Source of the DNA: Bacteroidota bacterium | GTDB lineage: Bacteria; Bacteroidota; Bacteroidia; Chitinophagales; Saprospiraceae | DNA length: 64,000 bases | Assembly (NCBI GenBank): GCA_016124585.1 | Contig: WGNL01000014.1 | Location: 161,163 to 225,162 of the forward strand | Direction: 5' to 3' | Part shown: piece after piece, positions 34,358 through 43,507 of the stretch | Layout: each line of letters opens with the position of its first letter | Numbering within the stretch: position 1 is the first letter of the stretch | Position numbers and translations under genes: made by a program | Notes under the pieces: generated by a model | The model's input: only the letters and a program-made list of their open reading frames with translations | Database searches by the model: none | Told to the model about the DNA's origin: nothing

Positions 34358-35038
34358 TTAATCTCGCCTCGAATTGTACTGTAAAATCAGATAAACCAGC
34401 ATCACCAAGGAAGACAGCGCTGCGGAAACATAAGTCAAAGCCGCCCAAGTCAGGGCATCTTTTGCGCCAGCGTATTCTTCGCCACGGGCAGTGCCGCTTT
34501 CTTCCAGCCAGACCAAAGCTCGGCGGCTGGCATCAAATTCCACTGGAAGCGTTATCAACGAAAAAGCCGCTGTGATGGCAAAAGCGATGATAGTTATCAA
34601 CAAAAGCTGTGGGAAACTGCCCATCATGGACAAGGCCAATATCAGCAACCAAGGTTGGGCTTTTGCCGCAAAACTAACGACGGGCACAATCGCCGAGCGC
34701 AGCCCCAGCCACATGTAAGCGTTTGCATGTTGCACAACGTGGCCGCACTCGTGTGCCGCCACGGCCGCTGAAGCGATGCTGCGTCCTTGGTAAACATCGG
34801 GGCTGAGATTGACGGTTTTGGTGGCTGGATTGTAATGGTCGGACAGGAAGCCTTGGCCCATCGTGATTTTCACGTCGGTGATGCCGTAATAGCGGAGCAT
34901 GGCCGCTGCCACTTCGGCCCCTGTCATGTTGGCACGAAGGGTGAACTGGCTGTAGTGCGCAAATTTGCTTTTCAAGCGCCCACTGACGAACATCCCAATC
35001 AGGGTCAGTACACCAGTGAGTACATAGTAAATCATCAT
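34358..35038 (-). CDS. YugP-like membrane zinc metallopeptidase (Zn_peptidase_2)
   Basis: 226 residues. N-terminal TM helix, cytoplasmic segment with NMTGAEVAAAMLRYYG and LSDHYNPATKTVNLSP, then the zinc motif AHECGHVVQH (HExxH, about residues 114-118), followed by further TM helices (SAIVPVVSFAAKAQPWLLILAL; LLLITIIAFAITAAF) and a last helix near the C-terminus. The EFDASRRALVW segment after the TM helices is also typical. Members are integral inner-membrane proteases of poorly known substrate. Single-gene unit. Confidence 0.92.
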   Translation of the reverse strand: MMIYYVLTGVLTLIGMFVSGRLKSKFAHYSQFTLRANMTGAEVAAAMLRYYGITDVKITMGQGFLSDHYNPATKTVNLSPDVYQGRSIASAAVAAHECGHVVQHANAYMWLGLRSAIVPVVSFAAKAQPWLLILALSMMGSFPQLLLITIIAFAITAAFSLITLPVEFDASRRALVWLEESGTARGEEYAGAKDALTWAALTYVSAALSSLVMLVYLILQYNSRRD

Positions 35039-35206
35039 TTTCTCAAAGTTTTAGTGATAAATCAAGGTTTTTGTGCATGGTGAAGAAACAGTGATTGCCG
35101 TGGGTGAGTTGTGTTTTTAGGATAAAAAGCGATGCTTAAACCTTTGAAGGCAGCTGTTTCAACGACCAACAATTTGACGAAACCCTTTTGATACAGTCAC
35201 GCAGGT

Positions 35207-37258
35207 TCATTCCACTAATATTTCATCCAAAAAAATCCAAGATGGCTTTCCTTTGTTGGGATGCCAATCGGGGTTTTTCAGAATACTCAATACTTCGACC
35301 TTTACGAACTGCGCTTGGGTTTTAAGAAAACTGGTTTGGAACATTTTGGCGCCAGACTTTGATTCTTTTGCGGGAATTGGATAACTGCTTTCCTTTGCTT
35401 TTTTAAAGTTCTTGCCATCAGTGGAGGTGGAAATACGTAACCCTTTAGGAAAGAAAATCCACCCACCCGTGTCCTCAAAGCTCCCCACGGCCACTTTCGA
35501 TACCTCAGTTATTTTGCCCAGATTGAGTGTGGCGACGCAATTGTGTCCCTGCCACCCGAACCATTTCCCACTCTTGAACGAATCACCGCCACGCTGAAAG
35601 TCAATTAATGTTTTTTCTCCGTCTCCTTTGTAACGAGGGTCGGGTGGTAGAGCCAAGCTGATTCCTACGGGTTGATATCCAACTTTCACGAAAGTTTTCG
35701 AAATGGAGGGGCTGGTTGACCAACCTTCGAGGTAAGCGATGGCCTTTACTTCGCTCGATTCACTGAGCACGATAGGCTCGGAGTAGACGCTGCTAGTACT
35801 ATCCGGCTCCGTACCATCGGTAGTGTAGTGGATTTTCACCTTCGAAAAACCAGCTTCCAGCAGCACTTGCACTGTGTCGCTGAATAGTTCTTTGGTAGCA
35901 GTGATTCTCGGGGCTTTCAATGCCACCTTGCCGAAAATCGAATCATTTTCGATGCCTTTGTCAATAAAAATATCGGGTTTTTGCGAAGCAAATTTTGCTA
36001 CTCCATCAGGAGTAACACCGGATTGCCAAAGGTACAACGAGCGCAATTTTGGCAAGGATTGCAGTGTTGCCAGCCCTGCGTCCGTCACTTTGGTTTGGTA
36101 AAGATTCAGGTATTCGAGGAATGAAAGCTCCTTGAGGTTTGCCAGCCCTTTGTCTGTGGTATTGGTTTGTTCGAGATAAAGTCGATTGAGGTGAGGCATG
36201 TCCTTTAACACTGTGAGCATGACATCGTCCACGTTTGAGTTGGATAAGTTAAGCTGCGCAATGTTGGGGCCAATGGCTTTGAGCTTGTCCAATTGCTGTG
36301 CCGTCACATCTTGCTTGCCCTGTAAAAGCACCTGTAAAAACGGACTACCCGACGCCAACGGGAATACTTGGATACCTTCGTCACGCAGCTTTTTCAGGGC
36401 TGCCTCGCTCACAGGGTCGAGTTTCAGGCCATCAAGAGGGCTGGAAGGCGCTTGGTTATTGGCTTGCAGGCTACTCCTCAAAGCAGTAGGCATGGCAGCA
36501 GCAACCACGGTTTTGTCAAATGGGGCACCTGCCTTGAGCCACCAGTCAAGCAGTTGTTTTTCTGTATCGGTAAGCTGGGTTTTGCCCTTGGGTGGCATGT
36601 GTTTTTTTGATTCCAGCGGCAAGTGGATGTCGATGAGCAATAGGCCAGAATCAGGTTGGTCTATATTTATGGCCAACCCATGCTTCCCTCCCTTGAGCAG
36701 ATCTTCTTTGTTCAAAACGACGAGGTCACCTTTGCGCTTGGATGGGTTGTGGCAGTTCCCACATTTGTTTTTCAGGATTGGGAAAACAAGTTCCTGAAAG
36801 ACCTGGGTACTATCGAGGTTGGTGATAGGCACCGAGGTGGCGACATCCGTTTTTTCTCCCTCAAAAAGAAAATCAGCACCATGTGTGAGAGAGCCACCGT
36901 AGTGGCCAGTAGCGGCAAGCACAAATATGGCAGCGGTGAAAAAAGGAAAGAAAAACTTGGAATCGGGTCTATTTTTATGAAAAAAATAAAGTGCCACGGA
37001 AAGCCCAGCAGTAGCGAATCCGAGCCATTTGTGCAGGTTCAAAAGCTCCTCGTCGTAACTGCCATCGAGAGAAAGAAGATAGCCTAAGGTAGCGGCTATT
37101 ACAGCACTCAACATGCTCCAAAATAGAGAAAGACCAACGGCTGGGCGGAGTGCCGAGTTTGAACTTCGAGCAAACAAGTCCATCAAATAAGCCAAAATCA
37201 GGAACCCAATGGGAAGGTGCAAGGCGAGGATGTGCAGTCGGCCAAGTGTCTGAAGCAT
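35207..37258 (-). CDS. Membrane-anchored cytochrome c / leucine-rich repeat / chitobiase-like / discoidin mosaic protein
   Basis: 683 residues. Four TM helices in the first ~125 residues (DUF2231-like, HLPIGFLILAY), then a planctomycete-type cytochrome c domain with haem motif CGNCH (166-170) and HMPPKGKTQL. A linker is followed by LRRs (about 330-440: LNLSNSNVDDVML, LYLEQTNTTDKGLANL, YLNLYQTKVTDAGLATL, LYLWQSGVTPDGV). Next comes a CHB_HEX_C-like domain (IHYTTDGTEPDSTSSVY) and a C-terminal discoidin/F5_8-like beta domain (GKWFGWQGHNCVATLNLG). The order suggests redox coupling across the inner membrane plus a periplasmic binding platform. Similar proteins occur in Planctomycetes and Bacteroidota; function unknown. 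Confidence 0.85.
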   Translation of the reverse strand: MLQTLGRLHILALHLPIGFLILAYLMDLFARSSNSALRPAVGLSLFWSMLSAVIAATLGYLLSLDGSYDEELLNLHKWLGFATAGLSVALYFFHKNRPDSKFFFPFFTAAIFVLAATGHYGGSLTHGADFLFEGEKTDVATSVPITNLDSTQVFQELVFPILKNKCGNCHNPSKRKGDLVVLNKEDLLKGGKHGLAINIDQPDSGLLLIDIHLPLESKKHMPPKGKTQLTDTEKQLLDWWLKAGAPFDKTVVAAAMPTALRSSLQANNQAPSSPLDGLKLDPVSEAALKKLRDEGIQVFPLASGSPFLQVLLQGKQDVTAQQLDKLKAIGPNIAQLNLSNSNVDDVMLTVLKDMPHLNRLYLEQTNTTDKGLANLKELSFLEYLNLYQTKVTDAGLATLQSLPKLRSLYLWQSGVTPDGVAKFASQKPDIFIDKGIENDSIFGKVALKAPRITATKELFSDTVQVLLEAGFSKVKIHYTTDGTEPDSTSSVYSEPIVLSESSEVKAIAYLEGWSTSPSISKTFVKVGYQPVGISLALPPDPRYKGDGEKTLIDFQRGGDSFKSGKWFGWQGHNCVATLNLGKITEVSKVAVGSFEDTGGWIFFPKGLRISTSTDGKNFKKAKESSYPIPAKESKSGAKMFQTSFLKTQAQFVKVEVLSILKNPDWHPNKGKPSWIFLDEILVE

Positions 37259-37286
37259 GGTAGAGTTTCGTTTTGAACTAGTTGGC

Positions 37287-37314
37287 CAAAGTTAGAAATT
37301 ACTTAGAAATGCAA
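37287..37314 (-). promoter_or_regulatory. Promoter of the cytochrome/LRR gene
   Basis: Read leftward: TTG (37314-37312), 17 bp, then TAACTTTG (37294-37287), a TAnnTTTG match, about 28 nt before the ATG. Confidence 0.55.
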
Positions 37315-37375
37315 CTTATATGGATTTTTCCACTAAATCCCCCTGAACTTTGCACTAAATTTTATCCCTCGGAGC

Positions 37376-37930
37376 ATGAGAAAATTCTATGCATGGCTAC
37401 TACTTATTGTGTCCACTGCCCAGTGGATCGGTGGTCATATTTGCTTCGAAGTGCGATATTTTACAGAGGTTCCGCAAGAGATTACCGCAACAGAACAAAC
37501 CATTTCACAGGATATTTTTGAGGAAACCGGCCTTGAAGCCACCGTCAGTGTGTTGCCCGATAGCCAGCACGTGCGCTGGGGAACGGATTATGGCAACTAT
37601 TTCGAATACTCCAAAACTGACAGTACTGGCACGGTATTTTTTACGATAGATTATGCGCCGAGGTCAACGGTTTGGGAAGATGTAGCCGTGCAATTGCCCG
37701 TTCACCACGACAAGGGCACTGCCCCAGAAAATTCGGTGATTAAACAATTGTTTTCTGAATTCCTGTTTCCATCTTCTGACTTACCAACAGGGACAAATGA
37801 TGGATTAGCGACTGTAAATTTTAAGACAACTCAATTTCAGGAACAACCAACTCCTAGTCCGTTTTCCCCGCCTCCCGACAACTTCTCTGCTAAAGCTTTC
37901 CGCAAAGAATCAGCAATCATTTTCATCTAA
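37376..37930 (+). CDS. Secreted hypothetical protein, first gene of the haloperoxidase-like cluster
   Basis: 184 residues, not recognised. An N-terminal signal/anchor (MRKFYAWLLLIVSTAQWIGG) is followed by HICFEVRYF, an acidic region, and a beta-rich middle (VRWGTDYGNYFEYS, GTVFFTIDYAP). The C-terminal third is Pro/Ser/Thr-rich (EQPTPSPFSPPPDNF), probably unstructured. It probably lies in the periplasm. It lies 108 bp before the first barrel gene on the same strand. Confidence 0.65.
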   Translation: MRKFYAWLLLIVSTAQWIGGHICFEVRYFTEVPQEITATEQTISQDIFEETGLEATVSVLPDSQHVRWGTDYGNYFEYSKTDSTGTVFFTIDYAPRSTVWEDVAVQLPVHHDKGTAPENSVIKQLFSEFLFPSSDLPTGTNDGLATVNFKTTQFQEQPTPSPFSPPPDNFSAKAFRKESAIIFI

Positions 37931-38038
37931 AATCATTACAACTGCCTTTGAAAGCCATGCCTTAAAGCATGAGTTCAGGCATTGAAGATTGCGCTTATGT
38001 TGACCAAACAACATGCGCTATAAACCTAGTTTAGTACA

Positions 38039-39238
38039 ATGAAATCAGCATTAACTTTCGCATTAGGACTTTTACTTCTTTCCGTTTTTTCTGTTGAAAA
38101 TATTTCGGCACAAGGCTGTGTCGCTATCCGCAACATGGGCTGCTCAGGCACAACCATCGGCGGAGAAACCACTGGCTTTTTACAGAAAGGGCAATTCCAA
38201 ATTACTGGAAATTACCGTTATTTTAAATCCTACAAACACTTCAGGGGTTCGCACGAAGAAGCTGAGCGGGTGGAAAAACACACTGAAGTTATAAACAAAG
38301 TGCATTCCCTTGATTTGGGATTGTCTTATGGTGTGACCAACCGTTTTTCCTTGAATTTGACCTTGCCTTACAACCACTACGACCGTTCTTCCTTGTATGA
38401 ACATTATGGCAATTCAATTGATGCAAATCCTGAGCAGAAGCGATTCCACACAGGCTCCAGCGGCATCGGCGATATGCGCCTGACTGGCAACTACTGGCTC
38501 ATTGACCCTGCAAAGATGAGCAAAGGGAATATCGCTATCGGAGTTGGGGTGAAAGCGCCTACTGGCAACGCCGAAGTGAAAGATAATTTTCACAAGCTAA
38601 CTGCAAGTGGTAATGATACACTTGTTTACAAATACGTTGACCAATCCATCCAATTAGGTGACGGCGGCTGGGGCTTTTCATTGGAAACCCAAGGCTACTA
38701 CGCCTTTTTGCCACGAGTGAGCGCCTATTTTAGTGGCTTCTACATGGTGACTCCTCAAGAAGGCAATGGCGTTGCCCGCCAGACAATCACTACTGAGTAT
38801 CCAAAGAGTATTGTAAATTATTATGCAGTCCCAGACCAATTTGCTGCTCGTGCAGGTTTCGGATTTGCATTGGCACCAATGGCCGGTCTTTCCGCTAACC
38901 TCGGAGGTAGGTTGGAAGGTGTGGCTTCTGAGGACTTGATAGGTGGAAAAGGCGGCTACCGCCGTCCAGGCTACGTGATATCTGTTGAGCCAGGCATTGA
39001 TTGGTCTAGAGGCAATTTCAACCTTGCACTGAATGTGCCTGTGGCAGTGTACCGCAACCGCACTCAGAGCGTTAGTGACAAAGCCATTACTGAGTCAACT
39101 GGCAAATTCACGCAAGGCGATGCTGCATTTGCAGATTACCTCATCAGCCTCTCCGCAGCGTACCGTTTTGGGGGCAAGCACGACATGATGCCTGAAACCA
39201 ACGGTACCTTTAAAAACGTACCAGCTCCTAAGCATTAA
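38039..39238 (+). CDS. Outer membrane beta-barrel protein with N-terminal Cys pair
   Basis: 399 residues with signal peptide ending SAQ. The mature protein starts GCVAIRNMGCSG, then consists of amphipathic strands (FQITGNYRYFKS, HSLDLGLSYGVTNRFSLNLTLPYN, IAIGVGVKAPTG, GFSLETQGYYAFLPRVSAYFSGFYM, FNLALNVPVAVYRN) ending LISLSAAYRFGG. The LSYGVTNRFSLNLTLPY strand pair resembles MetA-pathway/phenol-degradation-type transporter barrels. Its neighbours suggest a role in the same envelope process as the haloperoxidase-like lipoprotein. Confidence 0.7.
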   Translation: MKSALTFALGLLLLSVFSVENISAQGCVAIRNMGCSGTTIGGETTGFLQKGQFQITGNYRYFKSYKHFRGSHEEAERVEKHTEVINKVHSLDLGLSYGVTNRFSLNLTLPYNHYDRSSLYEHYGNSIDANPEQKRFHTGSSGIGDMRLTGNYWLIDPAKMSKGNIAIGVGVKAPTGNAEVKDNFHKLTASGNDTLVYKYVDQSIQLGDGGWGFSLETQGYYAFLPRVSAYFSGFYMVTPQEGNGVARQTITTEYPKSIVNYYAVPDQFAARAGFGFALAPMAGLSANLGGRLEGVASEDLIGGKGGYRRPGYVISVEPGIDWSRGNFNLALNVPVAVYRNRTQSVSDKAITESTGKFTQGDAAFADYLISLSAAYRFGGKHDMMPETNGTFKNVPAPKH

Positions 39239-39265
39239 AATCATTTTACCAAATCCAAATGAATA

Positions 39266-39294
39266 GCGGCCTGCCGATATTTTGGGCAGGCCGC
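39266..39294 (+). terminator. Hairpin between the two barrel genes
   Basis: Perfect 10-bp stem GCGGCCTGCC / GGCAGGCCGC with a 9-nt loop, 28 bp after the first barrel stop. It lacks a proper T-run, so it may be an attenuator or RNA-stability element rather than a full terminator. Confidence 0.55.
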
Positions 39295-39386
39295 ATTCTT
39301 GCCTTATTGTTTTTGCTTCAACTTGTAAGCAACTGCTACCGGGAGGTAGTACATGTTTATTTGATTAATTTTTAATTTCTTTTTCA

Positions 39387-40370
39387 ATGAAAAACATTTC
39401 CAACAAGTTTTTCATGGCGATAGCTATGTACTTCGCCATGCTATTTTCCATACCAGGAGTTACTGCCCAAACGCCGACAGATGCTATCATGATGCGTCAA
39501 AAGGAGTTCTGCGTAGTTGGTGCATACGACCATAGTTCTTTTGACCAATACTGGGAAGGTACCTATCTCCGCTCAAATGGAACGATAGCCACCGTGAAGC
39601 GTGATGCCTACACTGCTGGGGTCGCACTTGGTTTTTTTGATCAATTGAACCTCATCGCATCGGTGCCTTATATAAAAACGCAATCTACCGAGCCGAATGG
39701 TGGCCATTTTGAGGGTGCACAAGGAATCCAAGATTTGAACTTGGCGCTCAAATGGCAAATCATCAAGAACCAAGTCGGACCAGGCAAACTGTACTTGCTC
39801 ACTACCGCTGGGTTTGGAACCCGGCTGACCAACTACCTCTCGGATTACCGTCCCTACAGCATTGGCAATGGCACGACTGAATACAGCCTTAGGGGTATCG
39901 TTCAGTATAAATTCGACAATGGCATTTATGCCAGGGGCTCAGGAGCATACTTGCTGAGAGGCCAAACCAAAGCTGAGAGGGATTATTACTACAACAACGG
40001 CAGTTACTACACAGCTTGGATGGACGTGCCAAATGCATGGACCTACAATGGTGTGTTAGGCATTTTGCTATTAGATAATTATTTAAAAATTGAGGGGAAT
40101 TACGTTGGCCAACGATCCACCAGCGGAGACGATGTCCGTCCCTATAATGCTGCACAGCCAACCAACAAGGTGAATTTCGACCAAGTAGGCGCTTCCGTGC
40201 AGTACTATTTCAAAGGCTTTTTTACAGGGTTGAGCCTTTTTGCCAATTATTCTCAAGTAGTGAATGGCAGAAATCTCGGCAAGTCAAGCCAATATGGCTT
40301 TGGCATCACCTATCAGTCCGGCATCTTCCAATACGCATCGGAAGACCACATGGATAATTCTGGGAAATAA
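39387..40370 (+). CDS. Outer membrane beta-barrel protein (MetA-pathway-like)
   Basis: 327 residues with signal peptide (MAIAMYFAMLFSIPGVTAQ). The strand pattern YTAGVALGFFDQLNLIASVPYI is the same 'regular strand, F-x-Q-LNL-x-x-SVPY' seen in the preceding gene. Later strands include DLNLALKWQI, YLLTTAGFGTRL, YSLRGIVQYKFDN, GVLGILLLDNYLKIEGNYVG, VGASVQYYFKGF and a C-terminal YGFGITYQSGIFQY. It is probably a paralogue of the 38039 protein. The haloperoxidase-like gene follows after 48 bp. Confidence 0.72.
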   Translation: MKNISNKFFMAIAMYFAMLFSIPGVTAQTPTDAIMMRQKEFCVVGAYDHSSFDQYWEGTYLRSNGTIATVKRDAYTAGVALGFFDQLNLIASVPYIKTQSTEPNGGHFEGAQGIQDLNLALKWQIIKNQVGPGKLYLLTTAGFGTRLTNYLSDYRPYSIGNGTTEYSLRGIVQYKFDNGIYARGSGAYLLRGQTKAERDYYYNNGSYYTAWMDVPNAWTYNGVLGILLLDNYLKIEGNYVGQRSTSGDDVRPYNAAQPTNKVNFDQVGASVQYYFKGFFTGLSLFANYSQVVNGRNLGKSSQYGFGITYQSGIFQYASEDHMDNSGK

Positions 40371-40418
40371 TTTTCCAGAATTGAATTCCACAAATTCCTT
40401 CATCTCAACATCAACGAT

Positions 40419-41966
40419 ATGCAAAATAAATTCAAATTGACAATCATCGCAGCTAGCCTTGGCATCTGCGGGTTGTTCATCACCTCCTGCGAAAAAGACA
40501 TGCCCACGCAGGCAGATTATTCGGGCTATGTTTTTTCAAAAGAAGAAAACGGCGGCAATTGGAAGCCCGTTCTGCTTACAGGTTCAGACCAAATTGCCGT
40601 CCCAGCACCGGAAGATGTTAGCTCCAGTGCTTATCAAAGTGAACTGGCAGATTTGAAAGTGACCATGTCAAAACTGAGTAGCAGTCAAAAGGAAACAGTA
40701 GCGTATTGGACAAACAACCCTGCGCTCCGCTGGAATGAAATAGCACTGGAACTCATCGCCAAATACAACCTGATTCCTGGCCCAAACGATGATGGAACTT
40801 ACACCCTGCCAAATCCAGCAGATCCAGGTGCTACGCCCAATTTCCCTTTTGCACATCCGCCTTATGCCGTACGTTCGCTGTCCTATCTGAGCGTTGCACA
40901 GTTTGACGGTCTGATTACGGCTTGGCATTATAAATACGCCTACAACCGTCCTTCACCCTCATCCAATGACAATTCCATCACACCTGCTTATCCTGATAAC
41001 GGGATACCCTCCTACCCGTCAGATGGTGCCGTGATAGCAGCTGCTTCAAGGGATGTTTTATCGGCTATGTTTCCTTTGGAAAAAGATTATTTGGCTGAAA
41101 AAGCAGCGGAGCATTTAGCCAGCCTTAAAATGGCAGGTGTCAATGTGGACAGCGATATTTCTGCTGGCGAATACATTGGCGAAGAAGTAGCAAAAATAGC
41201 CTTGGCAAGGGCCTCCAGCGATGGCATGAAGAAAGCCCAATGCCCTAAGCCAGTATCTGATTCCTTGAAAACTGCTGCCCATGACCGATTCGGCTGGCAA
41301 TGGGATAATCTGGAAGTGCCTGCTAGGCCAGTAGGTTTGACGCCGCTATTCGGTCAGGTTAAAATGTGGAACGTTCCAAATGTGGTAGATGTGAGGCCAC
41401 CCGTTCCTCCAGCGCCAGGCTCTGCAGAATTTGAAGAGAACGTGAAACTCTTGAAAAAATACGCTGACAACATGACGGAAGAATGGCGTGCCATTGCCAA
41501 TTTCTGGCAGGATGGTTTAGGTACATATACTCCTCCTGGCCATTGGAATAGGTTTGGTAAGGAATATGCCATTAAGTACAAACTCAACCCGTTGCGCACT
41601 GCTAGGATGTTCGCTTATTTGAATATGGCGATGATGGATGGTGGCATCAGCTGCTGGGATGCCAAGTATTACTACCACTACCCTCGGCCCATCAACCTTA
41701 TTCCGAATTACAAAACCATCGCTGGCACACCGAATTTCCCCAGTTACACATCCGGTCATAGTGTGTTCTCGGCTGCGGGAGCGGAAATCATGACCTATAT
41801 TTTCCCAGAAGAAGGTTCGCTCTTCAGGGATTGGGCCAAAGAGGCAGCAATCTCAAGGGTTTATGGAGGTATCCACTGGAAATTCGATGCGGAAGTAGGT
41901 ACGCAACAAGGTATCGATGTGGCCAACTATACTTTGGATGTAGCAAGAGCCGACGGAGCGGACTAA
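40419..41966 (+). CDS. Vanadium-haloperoxidase/PAP2-like lipoprotein with internal duplication
   Basis: 515 residues with a lipobox (FITSC, about residue 24). The C-terminal half carries a full acid-phosphatase/vanadium-haloperoxidase signature: K-x6-R-P (KYYYHYPRP), PSYTSGHS and SRVYGGIHWKFD. A second, degenerate copy lies in the N-terminal half: WHYKYAYNRPSP ... IPSYPSDGAVIAAA ... LKMAGVNVDSD, without the active-site histidines. Two-bundle architecture is known for this superfamily. Function could be phosphatase or halide peroxidase. It ends the cluster of a hypothetical protein and two barrels and precedes a strong terminator. Confidence 0.87.
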   Translation: MQNKFKLTIIAASLGICGLFITSCEKDMPTQADYSGYVFSKEENGGNWKPVLLTGSDQIAVPAPEDVSSSAYQSELADLKVTMSKLSSSQKETVAYWTNNPALRWNEIALELIAKYNLIPGPNDDGTYTLPNPADPGATPNFPFAHPPYAVRSLSYLSVAQFDGLITAWHYKYAYNRPSPSSNDNSITPAYPDNGIPSYPSDGAVIAAASRDVLSAMFPLEKDYLAEKAAEHLASLKMAGVNVDSDISAGEYIGEEVAKIALARASSDGMKKAQCPKPVSDSLKTAAHDRFGWQWDNLEVPARPVGLTPLFGQVKMWNVPNVVDVRPPVPPAPGSAEFEENVKLLKKYADNMTEEWRAIANFWQDGLGTYTPPGHWNRFGKEYAIKYKLNPLRTARMFAYLNMAMMDGGISCWDAKYYYHYPRPINLIPNYKTIAGTPNFPSYTSGHSVFSAAGAEIMTYIFPEEGSLFRDWAKEAAISRVYGGIHWKFDAEVGTQQGIDVANYTLDVARADGAD

Positions 41967-42134
41967 GCTTATTTTTCACCACTGACCAAAAACGAAGCAG
42001 CAAGTGGCCTATGTTTTCAACTATTTCTGTAACCAATAAGCAGTAATTGGGAGCAAGCAGGGCATTGTGAATGATTGGTACTCATCAAGCTCACGAAAAG
42101 AGAGGAATGTGTCCATCAAATGCACATACGACAG

Positions 42135-42172
42135 AAGCCGGTACCGAAGCAATTCGGTACCGGCTTTCTTTT
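42135..42172 (+). terminator. Strong terminator of the haloperoxidase-like cluster
   Basis: 13-bp stem aagccggtaccga / tcggtaccggctt with a short loop, followed by tcttttttatt. Also lies 80 bp downstream of the convergent trhO gene. Confidence 0.85.
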
Positions 42173-42251
42173 TTATTCTGTCTTCTTTTTCTTATTGCTA
42201 AAATTCAAAATGTAACTTGGATTTGAAAATTGGGCTCAATTTAACACCCCA

Positions 42252-43295
42252 TTACTCCATCTCCAATCCTTCCCCCACCCGAAACGCCTTGTACCTTCCC
42301 TTGCTGAATTTTGAACCGTTAAATACTTCCGTTTTGCGGAGCAAAATCCTTTCCTCTTCAGGCTTTTGGTTAAAATCGGCACACTTGCTAGAGCAGCAGT
42401 GCTGGTATTTTTCGGCACAAGCCGGGCATTGAATAAATAGCAAATGGCAGGCGTCGTTGGCGCAGTTAACGTGGGTGTCGCATGGGCTTCCGCACTGGTG
42501 ACAGACGGCCACTACATCATCGCTGATGCGCTCGCCGAGCCGCTCATCGAACACAAAGTTTTTGCCGATAAATTTATTAGGTAAACCCTGCTCCTCGCAC
42601 TGGCGACTGTACTCGATGATGCCGCCGTCCACCATGAAAACGTTTTTGAACCCCTTGTGCAGGTAATAGGCACTTGCCTTTTCGCAGCGGATGCCCCCAG
42701 TGCAGTACATCACGATATTGCGGTCTTTCTTTTCTTCGAGAATTTTCTCCACCAACGGAAGCTCCTCCCGAAACGTGGCTACATCCGGTAAAATAGCGCC
42801 TTTAAAATGGCCGACCTCACTCTCGTAGTGGTTGCGCATATCCACGATGAGCGTGTCGGGGTCATCGGTGATTTCGTTGAACTCTACGGCGCTGAGATGT
42901 TTGCCCCGCTTGGTCACGTCGAAACTGGCGTCGTCCAGCCCGTCGGCCACTATTTTTTCCCGTACTTTGATGGTGAGTTTGAAAAATGACTTGCCGTCAT
43001 CTTCCACGGCGATGTTAAGGCGGATGCCGTTGAGAAACGGAACAGAGTAGAGTTGCTCCTTGAATTTTTCAAAATTGGAAGTCGGCACGGAGATTTGGCC
43101 GTTCACCCCCTCCTTCGCCACATAGATGCGCCCGAAGGTCCCCACCTCGTCAAGCAATCGGTAAAATTCGTTACGGAAACGCTCCGGGTCTTCGATGTGG
43201 GCGTATTGGTAAAACGAGAGGGTAGTGCGTGCCTCGTCGCTTTCCAACAGGCGATGCTTAAGCTCCTCCCTGTTGATTTTGTTATAAAGTTTCAT
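42252..43295 (-). CDS. trhO: tRNA uridine-34 hydroxylase (rhodanese family, TrhO/YceA)
   Basis: The ATG at 43295 ([12 protein letters not shown]) is preferred over one at 43370, giving 347 residues, the usual family length. N-terminal acylphosphatase-like domain ([14 protein letters not shown]), rhodanese domain with active-site loop [13 protein letters not shown], then a C-terminal Cys-rich zinc region ([29 protein letters not shown]). Family members use prephenate-derived chemistry or O2 to hydroxylate U34 of certain tRNAs. All motif cysteines are present. Divergent from the SGNH hydrolase gene. Confidence 0.92.
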   Translation of the reverse strand: MKLYNKINREELKHRLLESDEARTTLSFYQYAHIEDPERFRNEFYRLLDEVGTFGRIYVAKEGVNGQISVPTSNFEKFKEQLYSVPFLNGIRLNIAVEDDGKSFFKLTIKVREKIVADGLDDASFDVTKRGKHLSAVEFNEITDDPDTLIVDMRNHYESEVGHFKGAILPDVATFREELPLVEKILEEKKDRNIVMYCTGGIRCEKASAYYLHKGFKNVFMVDGGIIEYSRQCEEQGLPNKFIGKNFVFDERLGERISDDVVAVCHQCGSPCDTHVNCANDACHLLFIQCPACAEKYQHCCSSKCADFNQKPEEERILLRKTEVFNGSKFSKGRYKAFRVGEGLEME

Positions 43296-43507
43296 TTCAA
43301 AAAAATTGGTCAACGGTATGGCAAGTTGCAGTCTTGCTGTTAACTGAGACGCTTGGACACGTTTGCGCAAGCACCATTTTTTGCGGCTGCAAATTTGCGG
43401 GAATATTTTCGAAGGAAAGACCTCTCGTCAGTGATTTTTGTCAAAAGCCAAGTTTAAAACTTCGACCTTTGAGCCTGACCTCCGAATTTAAGCAGCCATT
43501 TTATTGC

